Positions 1 to 5,458 of a stretch of DNA of 5,458 bases are shown piece after piece (positions within the stretch are counted from its first letter, which is position 1; each line of letters begins with the position of its first letter). This stretch comes from Candidatus Woesearchaeota archaeon. GTDB taxonomy: Archaea > Nanobdellota > Nanobdellia > Woesearchaeales > UBA11716. Position numbers and translations under genes: made by a program. The notes beneath the pieces were generated by a model. It was not told the DNA's origin, did not search any database, and saw only the letters and a list, made by a program, of their open reading frames with translations. Location of the stretch: positions 5,955 to 11,412 of the forward strand of contig DUKR01000139.1 in assembly GCA_013329175.1 (NCBI GenBank). The letters are read 5' to 3'.

Positions 1-65
1 GCAATACAAAGGATGAAGTTGCACATTGGCTGTGGAAGCAATGAGAGGAGTGCTCATGCCTTTTT
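1..65 (+). repeat. Left copy (A) of an inverted intergenic repeat
   Basis: These bases match the reverse complement of 5228-5292 without gaps at 52 of 65 positions, and at 28 of the first 30 (the two differences are A/G transitions at 15 and 21). The match starts at the first base of the window, so the element may extend further left. Both copies point toward the gene beside them: A lies upstream of dtdA and B upstream of lonB. Conservation is highest in the first 30 bases, drops in the middle, and returns at the GCC plus T-run at the 3' end. The element is seen directly; its nature (dispersed repeat, small RNA, duplicated upstream region) is not known. Confidence 0.8.
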
Positions 66-68
66 TTT
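38..68 (+). terminator. Hairpin plus T8 at the 3' end of repeat copy A
   Basis: ATGAG (41-45) pairs with CTCAT (53-57) around a 7-base loop. GC (38-39) pairs with GC (58-59), leaving A40 bulged. Eight T residues follow at 61-68, and another T7 run lies at 79-85. The arrangement looks like an intrinsic terminator, and archaeal RNA polymerase is known to stop at T-runs even without a hairpin. It could end a transcript entering from the left or a small RNA that includes repeat A. No upstream gene is visible, so the role is inferred. Confidence 0.4.
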
Positions 69-104
69 CTAATGATTCTTTTTTTGGAATGCCCCTTTTC
101 CACG

Positions 105-142
105 ATCCTGACTCCTTCCTCCCCCGCAGGGCTTTTCAGGAT
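105..142. repeat. Imperfect inverted repeat upstream of dtdA
   Basis: ATCCTGA (105-111) is the exact reverse complement of TCAGGAT (136-142), with a 24-base spacer. Inside the spacer, CCC (122-124) can pair with GGG (129-131). If dtdA is transcribed from its own start codon, as its TATA position suggests, this lies upstream of the transcript and would act as DNA (operator-like) or belong to an upstream transcript. The equivalent upstream region of lonB has no matching inverted repeat. A 7-bp match at this spacing could be chance. Confidence 0.35.
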
Positions 143-160
143 AGTGAAGTATTACACAAA

Positions 161-178
161 TACCAAAATCATAAAAAG
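161..178 (+). promoter_or_regulatory. Probable BRE/TATA promoter of dtdA
   Basis: An A-rich stretch (162-169, ACCAAAAT) precedes a TATA-like ATAAAAAG at 171-178. The box is centred about 26 bases before the A of the dtdA ATG, the usual archaeal TATA-to-start-site distance. Transcription would then begin at or next to the start codon, giving a leaderless mRNA. The AAGG at 194-197 is only two bases from the ATG, too close to serve well as a Shine-Dalgarno site, which fits the leaderless reading. Confidence 0.5.
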
Positions 179-199
179 CCAGGCAAATAGCACAAGGCC

Positions 200-979
200 A
201 TGCATATCGCCATCATTGCCTCAAAAAAAGACGCTGCGGGCATAACCATCAAAGAGTCCCTCATTGACGAAGGCTTCAGAGACAGCGAGGCTGCAACGCT
301 CCATGTGATAGAAGAGGATTCCATCCACGCCGAGCATCTTGACAGGAAGGTATCTGCTGATTTCTTCCTCTTTGCAACAAGACACTCAGCAAAAGCAGAA
401 GTCAAGACGCTCTGCGTCCATCCACCAGGAAACTGGGGAGAGGCAAAGGCAGGAGGAAAAAAAGCGACACTCAGCTACACCATCCCAAAATTCCAGAAAT
501 TCATACTTGCCGAATTGCAAAGACACAACACGCTTGGCTGGGAAGTGACAAGCGAAGCCACCCACCACGGCCCCGAATTAGAGAGGCCCTGCCTTTTCAT
601 CGAGATAGGAAGCACCGAAAGGGAATGGGAAAACCGGGAAGCAGGGGCAGTGATTGCTAAAACGGCCATCAGCTTCATCCAACATGCCAATACCGCCAGT
701 AGCAATGCCTGCAATGATGATGAAATGACTGCAGCAGTAGGCCTTGGAGGAACCCACTATTGCCAGGCATTCAATAAGATAAATGCCATGACACACTACG
801 CAGTAGGCCACGTTTGCCCAAAGCACCAGCTCCATCTCCTGACGCCAGAACTTCTGAGGCAGGCAATGGAGAAAAGCAGCGCAGAACTTGTCATCCTTGA
901 CTGGAAGGGGTTAGGGGCAGAGAAGCAAAGGATTGCAGGGCTCTTAGAGGAGCAGAACATCCCCCATAAGCGGGCATGA
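200..979 (+). CDS. dtdA: D-aminoacyl-tRNA deacylase, archaeal DtdA/DTD2 type
   Basis: This 259-residue protein is a cytoplasmic hydrolase predicted to cleave D-amino acids from mischarged tRNAs, so that the tRNA is recycled and D-residues stay out of proteins. In archaea and plants this job is done by DTD2, a zinc-containing family unrelated to bacterial Dtd. The family's conserved blocks are all present: an opening MHIAIIASKKDAAG, HPPGNWGEA (74-82), THHGPELERP (121-130) running into FIEIGSTEREW (133-143), GLGGTHYC (181-188) and GHVCPKHQL (203-211). The conserved His residues in these blocks are the likely metal or catalytic ligands. Length is typical and nothing looks missing. ATG 200 is the first possible start after the in-frame stop at 188-190. 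Its stop codon abuts that of the convergent lipoprotein gene. Confidence 0.95.
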   Translation: MHIAIIASKKDAAGITIKESLIDEGFRDSEAATLHVIEEDSIHAEHLDRKVSADFFLFATRHSAKAEVKTLCVHPPGNWGEAKAGGKKATLSYTIPKFQKFILAELQRHNTLGWEVTSEATHHGPELERPCLFIEIGSTEREWENREAGAVIAKTAISFIQHANTASSNACNDDEMTAAVGLGGTHYCQAFNKINAMTHYAVGHVCPKHQLHLLTPELLRQAMEKSSAELVILDWKGLGAEKQRIAGLLEEQNIPHKRA

Positions 980-982
980 TCA
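977..982. other. Shared palindrome forming both convergent stop codons
   Basis: The palindrome TGATCA supplies the TGA stop of dtdA on the plus strand (977-979) and the TGA stop of the lipoprotein gene on the minus strand (982-980). There is no intergenic base between the genes, so each transcript must end inside the other's coding region. No strong T-run is visible on either strand just beyond the stops. Confidence 0.9.
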
Positions 983-3115
983 AGAAGCATGGTACAATTG
1001 CTGGCAGGATGGCTCTGCTGTTACTAACGGGCAGTCTGTTATAAGGATGATACCTGTCTTTGCAGCAATTGCCTGAGGAGCATGGTACTGATGAAAACCA
1101 AATTCCTGATAGTCATGGCCAGTCAATGCAACTGCCTCGCTATTGGCATTTAAGATTGCTATCCCGTTTTGAAACCTCCTATAATAAAAATGCGGAATTG
1201 GATTCTGATAGTCTTCAAGAGGATCCATCATCCATGTCGCTAACTCAAAGTACTCAGGGCGGTAATCAAAATAATTATTATTCAATGAGGGCCAGTATGC
1301 ATAAAAGTTCTCCCTGTAATTGATCATGGAGAATGCCAGGAAAAACATCAGCTCGTCAGGATTTGCATTGAGCTCTCCATTCGGGCTTGTTCTTATGAAA
1401 AATGGAGCAAAAGCTGTTCCGCTGCTAATGGAGAACTGAACATCCCCTATCAGTGATGTGATGTCTTCTGTTGCAAGATTCTTCAGCGGCACGCCTGCGC
1501 CCTCCCACAGCACAACGTCAGCATGTCCAGCGAGTTTTCTTATCTCCACCCCATTTGCAATCAATTTGGCGCCATGCTGGTTCAGCGCTGCCCTCACCTC
1601 ATCCAGATAGGACTGAAACTCAGCATCCGGCGGGGAGTTTTGATACGCTGACTCCGCCTGGCCGCTTCCTGACCATGAATGCCATTTGGTGTTTTCAAAC
1701 AAATCAGCGTTGTCAAATGCTATGCCATTAGATAATTCATGCCTCCCTCCAGGCTGCAAGGCATCTACGAGCTCATCAATGACAAATCTTACCGCCTCAG
1801 GATTTGCTATGTTGATAACTGGGCGGCAGATGTAGGTGGTTTGAGGCAATACCCAGCCACGGGAGCTGAAATGATAAAAAGGCCACCGCCCGAAAAAACC
1901 ATTGGTATTCATCCATGGCCCATAGGCAGAGGCGTAAAAGCTCTCATTATCATAGTGGGGGTCATACGTGGACTGAGTCAGGCATTTCAAAGTAGGCCCT
2001 AGATAGTCATAAGAGGGATAATGGTATTCCATTGGAGATACCGGATTTTGGGTAGTGATTGCGCTATAGTACGGCGCCAGAATGAGATTGGGGTTGATGT
2101 CAAGCGCGTCCCTTCTGTAATTTCTCAGGCTATCCCATGTAGCCTGAGTGGTATAAGCCTGAAGCGTGAGAGGGTCAACGCCCCAGTGAAAAAGCATCAC
2201 CTCCCAGAATTTTTCCCTGTCCTGATGATTCTTTAGGTTATGCATATTGAACGCTATTAAGATAAAAGGCTTTTTCCCTGAAGGGGGCTCCAGGCATTGC
2301 TCATCAATTTCCCCGTTGCAGTTATCATCAATCCCGTTACCACACACCTCATCATCTTCAGGATTATCACCATTGCAATCATCCTCTTCATCATCAGTGC
2401 AGCCTTCGTCTGCTTGGCCATCACAATTATTGTCAACACTATCACATAGCTCTATTGCCGGAACTATCTGCCCCATGCACTCGCCCCACTCATCAGATGA
2501 GCAGATTTGCACCCCTTCCCTGCATGCTCCGATGCCTGATGTTTCACTGGGCCCGGAATAACAAGCTCTCTCTTCACCAGAAACGCAGAGAGGGGGAGAA
2601 GCAGCAATAGGTGAGCTAAATTGCCCTGGATGAAAGGCATATTCCTGCATTGCTTCCTCAACCAAAACCATGCCAGTATCACTCTCAATCTTAGGAATAA
2701 GCTGGATTTTCTCAAATGGCTCCTCAACACCAGGCAAGGGTATCAGAAGAACCGACCTTTGCGCTGCAGTTGCTAAAACCTTAGGGTAATCGCTCTGCAT
2801 AGATGATACTCCAAAAATCTCCACCCTAAAGCCATGAATCACCGTGCCACCGGTATTCTGAGCAGAAACAACTAAAGCGCCCTTGCCGCCCAGCGCACTC
2901 CTATCTATGCTCACCTCATTGATTACAAACGAGGTGGCAGGAGATGGGGGAGAAGGAATGGCAGGAAGAGTTTCCTGCTCAGCCACAGCATTACTGCCTT
3001 TCGTTTCTTCAACGGACGCATCCCCGCATGCTGTTATCCCAAGCAGCACTGCAATTGCAAGAAACAGCAAGACGGTTCTCAAAGAAATGTGTTGCACCTT
3101 ATCTGCACCAGACAT
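980..3115 (-). CDS. Exported lipoprotein with MopE-like Cys/Asp repeats and a C-terminal glycoside-hydrolase-like domain
   Basis: A 711-residue surface protein in recognisable segments. Residues 1-29 form a signal peptide with a hydrophobic core (15-26) and the lipobox ITAC, so Cys30 is the probable lipid anchor. A low-complexity Pro/Glu linker follows. Residues about 60-145 look like a beta-sandwich domain (SFVINEVSID, QNTGGTVIHGFRVEIFG). Residues 177-274 are Cys-rich: the segment CREGVQIC...WGEC is followed by MopE-like motifs CDSVDNNCDGQADEGC (224-239) and CGNGIDDNCNGEIDEQC (258-274), joined by a very acidic linker. Their spaced Asp/Asn residues suggest calcium or other metal binding. Residues about 283-670 resemble hypothetical glycosyl-hydrolase TIM barrels (GHL15-like), with NIANPEAVRFVIDEL (435-449), GIAFDNAD (464-471) and VVLWEGAG (534-541). 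Asp468 and Glu538 are candidate acids. Substrate is unknown and the barrel call is inference. ATG 3115 is taken as start; TTG 3082 would give a shorter, conventional signal peptide. Confidence 0.85.
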   Translation of the reverse strand: MSGADKVQHISLRTVLLFLAIAVLLGITACGDASVEETKGSNAVAEQETLPAIPSPPSPATSFVINEVSIDRSALGGKGALVVSAQNTGGTVIHGFRVEIFGVSSMQSDYPKVLATAAQRSVLLIPLPGVEEPFEKIQLIPKIESDTGMVLVEEAMQEYAFHPGQFSSPIAASPPLCVSGEERACYSGPSETSGIGACREGVQICSSDEWGECMGQIVPAIELCDSVDNNCDGQADEGCTDDEEDDCNGDNPEDDEVCGNGIDDNCNGEIDEQCLEPPSGKKPFILIAFNMHNLKNHQDREKFWEVMLFHWGVDPLTLQAYTTQATWDSLRNYRRDALDINPNLILAPYYSAITTQNPVSPMEYHYPSYDYLGPTLKCLTQSTYDPHYDNESFYASAYGPWMNTNGFFGRWPFYHFSSRGWVLPQTTYICRPVINIANPEAVRFVIDELVDALQPGGRHELSNGIAFDNADLFENTKWHSWSGSGQAESAYQNSPPDAEFQSYLDEVRAALNQHGAKLIANGVEIRKLAGHADVVLWEGAGVPLKNLATEDITSLIGDVQFSISSGTAFAPFFIRTSPNGELNANPDELMFFLAFSMINYRENFYAYWPSLNNNYFDYRPEYFELATWMMDPLEDYQNPIPHFYYRRFQNGIAILNANSEAVALTGHDYQEFGFHQYHAPQAIAAKTGIILITDCPLVTAEPSCQQLYHAS

Positions 3116-3132
3116 TATGCTGGAAACCCTGC

Positions 3133-3141
3133 TATATAAAA
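3133..3141 (-). promoter_or_regulatory. TATA box of the lipoprotein gene
   Basis: On the minus strand the sequence is TTTTATATA, matching the archaeal TATA consensus, in the 77-base gap between lonB and the lipoprotein gene. Its centre is about 22 bases from the annotated ATG and predicts a start site near 3110, slightly inside the reading frame. Either spacing is short here or translation begins downstream (GTG 3097 or TTG 3082). The box suggests that this gene is transcribed separately from lonB. Confidence 0.6.
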
Positions 3142-3192
3142 TGATGCTATACGCCTGAGGAATTAGCGCACATGCCTGACTTGGCTATGCCC

Positions 3193-5082
3193 TCAATCCC
3201 CCTGCTTCATCATCTGGCTAAGGATTTGCTTTTTGCCATCCCACACCAGCGCCTCTTTCAAAACATCAATGATGTGATCAACGGGGACAAGCTTGATTGT
3301 AGAGAGCTTCTGCCTCTCAATCACGATGTCATTCACGTTGGAGCGCGGAACAATCACGGTTTTTATCCCTGCCTCAATCGCCGCCTCAACCTTTGCCGTC
3401 ACCCCGCCGACAGGCAGTGTTTCACCCCTGACTGAGAGCGAGCCTGTCATCGCCACATCCTGCCTGACGGGGATGCCCTTGAATGCAGAAATTACTGATG
3501 TTGCAACAGCAATGGAGGCTGAATCTCCTTCAACCCCTTCATAGGTCTGCAAGAACTGAACGTAGATGTCATAGGTCTCCTTGATGTCGGTTCCAAAATA
3601 TGTCTTGATGATGGCTGAGACGTTCGTGATGGCCTCTTTTGCGATCTCTCCAAGCTTTCCCGTCGCAATGATCTCGGATTCCTTGCCCCCTGGCGTCACC
3701 TGCGACTCAATAGGCAAAATGATGCCTGAAAGCGCGCTCTCCCCGCCTATCACCGCTAGACCATTAACCCTTCCAATCCTCTTGCCTTCAGTGATGATGA
3801 CCTCGTACTCCTTCTTGCGCTCAATGTACTTGTCAGCAAGTTGGTGCTCAAGGGTTCTGGCAATAAGTTTTGCTTTCCTGATGTAGTCAGCAGTAACGCT
3901 CTCTGCCTTTTCCTGCTTGGCCAGGTCACCTGATGCCCTGATAAGCCCGCCAAGCTCCCTAAGCCTCAGCGTAAGATGGCCTTTCCTGTTTGCCATCCTC
4001 CTTGCTTCGTTGATGATAGAATCTACCCCGCTCTTGTCAAAATGAGGTATCTTCCCGTCCTTCACCACCTCCTGCGCAATGAACTGCACGATATTTGCCC
4101 TGTTCTCTTCAGTATCAGGCATGGTGTCTTCCATGTAGACCTCATACCCATACCCCCGTATTCGTGAGCGCAATGCAGGATGCATGCTCTTCATGGAATC
4201 ATAATTGCCTGCTGCAACCAGCACAAAGTCGCACGGCACAGGCTCAGTCCGAACCATTGCTCCAGCGCTTCGCTCAGACTGCCCTGTCACCGAGAACTTC
4301 TTCTCCTGCAGGGCAGATAGCAATTCCTGCTGGGTGCTTGGCGCAAGCGTCGCAATTTCATCAATGAAGAGCACACCTAAGTTAGCCTTATGGATCATCC
4401 CTGCCACAACCCTTTCATGGGCTGGGGTCCCTAATCCCCCTGACTGAAAAGGATCGTGAAGCACATCACCAAGGAGCGCCCCTGCGTGCGAGCCTGTCGC
4501 ATCAAAGAACGGCGCCTGCTTGCGGTCAAAGTTGTCAACGATGATTTTCGGCACTCTTCCCTTGTCCTGCGCAGGCATCCGCCGTGACATGTTCATGAAG
4601 AGGATTGCTGCGCCAAGGAACATCACTCCGCCAAGGAAGAACGCGGCGAACATAATGTCGCTCTGGTATTTCTCGCGCATGTACCACGGGATGATCATGG
4701 TAGCAATGATAGCCAGGACGAGCATGATGACGCTCTGGTTCCTCATCGAGCCCATGCTCTGCACCCTTGCCTTAGCGACAAGCTCCCGAGCTTTTCCTGC
4801 AGGGACGCTCCTGATGAGAGGGCCGTTCTCGTCATTGGGGTTGGAGAACGCAAGAAGGTCAACGAGCTTCTCCTTTGGCAGGAGTTCGGCAAGAGCCATC
4901 CCCAGCATTGATTTGCCCGTTCCTGGCTCGCCGATAAGAAAGACGTGCCTTCGCTGCAGCGCAGCTTTCCTGACGATGTCTACAGCCTTTTCCTGGCCGA
5001 TAACCTGCTCAACTAGCTTCTTTGAGACCTTGATGTCGGCAGTCGACTTCAGGTTGCCATACAGCTCTGCCATAACTCCCAT
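3193..5082 (-). CDS. lonB: Membrane-anchored ATP-dependent Lon protease, archaeal LonB type
   Basis: This 629-residue protein is a hexameric AAA+ protease on the inner face of the cytoplasmic membrane that degrades misfolded and regulatory proteins. The ATPase part shows Walker A GEPGTGKS (51-58, Lys57), Walker B LGVLFIDE (235-242), the sensor-1 region VLVAAGNYDSM (288-298, Asn293), the arginine-finger region PALRSRIRG (302-310) and the sensor-2 helix LTLRLRELGGLIRASG (370-385). Between Walker A and B lie two hydrophobic helices (about 116-134 and 141-163), the hallmark insertion that anchors archaeal LonB. The C-terminal protease domain has the Ser-Lys dyad: Ser521 in EGDSAS and Lys564 in GGVTAKVEAA, 43 residues apart as in known archaeal Lons. 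Length is normal (about 620-640). Two starts are possible: ATG 5082, or ATG 5073 three codons on (626 residues), which fits the TATA position better. It has its own promoter and no visible functional link to the downstream lipoprotein gene. Confidence 0.97.
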   Translation of the reverse strand: MGVMAELYGNLKSTADIKVSKKLVEQVIGQEKAVDIVRKAALQRRHVFLIGEPGTGKSMLGMALAELLPKEKLVDLLAFSNPNDENGPLIRSVPAGKARELVAKARVQSMGSMRNQSVIMLVLAIIATMIIPWYMREKYQSDIMFAAFFLGGVMFLGAAILFMNMSRRMPAQDKGRVPKIIVDNFDRKQAPFFDATGSHAGALLGDVLHDPFQSGGLGTPAHERVVAGMIHKANLGVLFIDEIATLAPSTQQELLSALQEKKFSVTGQSERSAGAMVRTEPVPCDFVLVAAGNYDSMKSMHPALRSRIRGYGYEVYMEDTMPDTEENRANIVQFIAQEVVKDGKIPHFDKSGVDSIINEARRMANRKGHLTLRLRELGGLIRASGDLAKQEKAESVTADYIRKAKLIARTLEHQLADKYIERKKEYEVIITEGKRIGRVNGLAVIGGESALSGIILPIESQVTPGGKESEIIATGKLGEIAKEAITNVSAIIKTYFGTDIKETYDIYVQFLQTYEGVEGDSASIAVATSVISAFKGIPVRQDVAMTGSLSVRGETLPVGGVTAKVEAAIEAGIKTVIVPRSNVNDIVIERQKLSTIKLVPVDHIIDVLKEALVWDGKKQILSQMMKQGD

Positions 5083-5096
5083 GCGTGCTGGCTGTA

Positions 5097-5106
5097 CTTA
5101 TAAAAA
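5097..5106 (-). promoter_or_regulatory. TATA box of lonB
   Basis: The minus strand reads TTTTTATAAG, preceded by the A-rich AAACATAATC as a possible BRE. The expected start site, about 26 bases downstream of the box centre, falls near 5075. That is within two bases of the second in-frame ATG at 5073 and downstream of the ATG at 5082. A near-leaderless mRNA starting translation at 5073 is therefore the simplest reading. Confidence 0.6.
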
Positions 5107-5227
5107 GATTATGTTTAGCCGCCATTTCATCTTCCTGAAAAGCAGTCGGTATAGCCATTAGTGTGAAGTTAGGGGATATCTATCGGGCAGATTCGTGTTA
5201 AAGGAGCAATAGCAAAAAATCAATATC

Positions 5228-5255
5228 AAAAAGGCAATAGCTACCGTCCCATCGC
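5228..5255 (-). terminator. Hairpin plus T5 at the 3' end of repeat copy B
   Basis: On the minus strand GCGATGG (5255-5249) can pair with CTATTGC and the C before its partner bases (5240-5234), using two G-T wobbles, around an 8-base loop. T5 follows at 5232-5228, and a T6 run lies about nine bases further on (5219-5214). Copy A has a hairpin at the same place although the bases differ, which hints at conserved structure. Pairing was judged by eye. Confidence 0.35.
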
Positions 5256-5292
5256 TTACATGGCCAATGTGTAACTTTATCCTTTGTATTGC
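5228..5292 (-). repeat. Right copy (B) of the inverted intergenic repeat
   Basis: Read on the minus strand from 5292 to 5228, this aligns without gaps to bases 1-65 (52 of 65 identical). Weaker matches continue beyond it toward lonB: minus-strand 5210-5193 against 88-105 (14 of 18, gapless), and an exact 11-mer GCTTTTCAGGA at minus-strand 5143-5133 and plus-strand 131-141. Its 5' end sits about 210 bases before the lonB ATG, close to the 199 bases between copy A's first base and the dtdA ATG. Confidence 0.8.
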
Positions 5293-5326
5293 AGAGCATA
5301 ACGCACTTGCCAATTCCGAGGTAAAC

Positions 5327-5355
5327 AAAAAAAGCCTCAGTTGGCCAGCGGGCCA
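5327..5355 (-). terminator. GC-rich hairpin followed by T7, minus strand
   Basis: TGGCC (5342-5346) and GGCCA (5351-5355) are perfect complements around a 4-base loop. On the minus strand the hairpin is followed, after eight bases, by seven T residues (complement of 5327-5333). It could end a leftward transcript entering from the right. Alternatively the T-rich stretch could be a weak promoter element for a small RNA containing repeat B. No gene on the right confirms either reading. Confidence 0.3.
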
Positions 5356-5389
5356 TTGCCATAGACTATAGCGAGCCGTGCAGGCGTGC

Positions 5390-5458
5390 ATGAAGGATGG
5401 GCAGGCTTATGCAGTGCATGACGGAATTTCCATGAGCAATTTCACCGCAGGCAAAAGG
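5390..5458 (+). CDS. Possible start of an unidentified protein, cut by the window edge
   Basis: An ATG at 5390 opens 23 codons without a stop to the last base of the window; the preceding in-frame stop is at 5369-5371. The peptide begins MKDGQAYAVHDG and is not recognised. A TATA-like ACTATA (5365-5370) sits about 22 bases upstream, similar to the spacing at the other genes here, and an upstream GTG (5378) is an alternative start. A frame this short can be open by chance, so the call rests mainly on position and the weak promoter match. Confidence 0.25.
   Translation, partial: MKDGQAYAVHDGISMSNFTAGKR

Larger units (their letters stand above)
5083..5458. other. 376-base region without a confident gene
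   Basis: The region contains the lonB promoter, repeat copy B with its hairpin and T-runs, a separate hairpin plus T7 on the minus strand, and a short open frame leaving the right edge. A 77-codon minus-strand frame (5391-5158) crosses it. Its composition (scattered Cys and Trp, no domain) and the fact that it runs through the repeat and several T-runs argue against a protein. GCAATAGC occurs twice in direct orientation (5206-5213 and 5234-5241). No tRNA or rRNA pattern was found. Confidence 0.6.

Noticed and set aside
13..72. A plus-strand frame beginning MKLHIGCGSNE, like the motif-I start of class I methyltransferases
   Set aside because: It stops after 19 codons at 70-72, runs into the T-run, and the related copy B lacks the GCG of the motif. 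The resemblance is probably chance, or at most a decayed fragment.
2291..2410. Repetitive TCATC-type tracts that could be taken for a tandem repeat array
   Set aside because: They are Asp/Glu codons of the acidic linker and metal-binding motifs, with no regular unit or spacer, so neither a CRISPR nor a satellite.
2247..2561. A serine-rich plus-strand open frame
   Set aside because: It is the antisense shadow of the Asp/Glu-rich MopE-like region of the lipoprotein gene.
4520..5161. A 213-codon plus-strand open frame opposite lonB
   Set aside because: It is fully antisense to the conserved ATPase part of lonB, whose motifs leave no doubt about the coding strand.
1..5292. A composite transposon bounded by the inverted repeats
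   Set aside because: The interior holds core archaeal genes and no transposase or integrase, and no target-site duplication can be judged at the window edge.
5158..5391. A 77-codon minus-strand open frame
   Set aside because: It runs through repeat B and several T-runs, has unusual composition and no recognisable domain. Differences between the repeat copies also do not follow a coding pattern.
5293..5458. A tRNA, C/D-box RNA or RNase P RNA in the right-end region
   Set aside because: No T-loop consensus, paired C and D boxes, or RNase P core sequences could be found on either strand.

Overview
The window reads as archaeal chromosomal DNA. Two of its three full-length genes belong to families with a specifically archaeal form: a membrane-anchored Lon protease (LonB type, with two transmembrane helices inserted in the AAA+ module) and a DtdA/DTD2-type D-aminoacyl-tRNA deacylase. 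Archaeal TATA-like boxes lie just upstream of all three starts. The third gene encodes a large exported lipoprotein with MopE-like Cys/Asp repeats. That kind of surface protein is common in uncultivated DPANN lineages such as Woesearchaeota, but placing the organism there is inference.

Layout from left to right: 1-199 is non-coding and holds a repeat copy (A), two T-runs, an inverted repeat and the dtdA promoter. dtdA (200-979, +) follows. It meets the lipoprotein gene (980-3115, -) tail to tail with no spacer; the two stop codons form the palindrome TGATCA. After a 77-base gap with a consensus TATA box comes lonB (3193-5082, -), which lies upstream of the lipoprotein gene on the same strand. 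The last 376 bases (5083-5458) have no secure gene. They hold the lonB promoter, a second copy (B) of the left-end repeat in inverted orientation, a hairpin followed by a T-run, and possibly the first codons of a rightward gene leaving the window.

The genes do not form an obvious pathway. DtdA and LonB are cytoplasmic or membrane quality-control functions (removal of mischarged D-amino acids from tRNA, and proteolysis). The lipoprotein is extracellular, with a probable TIM-barrel hydrolase-like domain. Each gene appears to have its own promoter.

The least ordinary signal is the pair of related upstream regions. Bases 1-65 and the reverse complement of 5228-5292 align without gaps at 52 of 65 positions, including 28 of the first 30. 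Weaker similarity continues toward the promoters of dtdA and lonB. Each copy carries a possible hairpin followed by T-runs. This could be a dispersed intergenic element, a small-RNA or terminator family, or a duplicated upstream region, and the two copies form inverted repeats bracketing about 5.1 kb.
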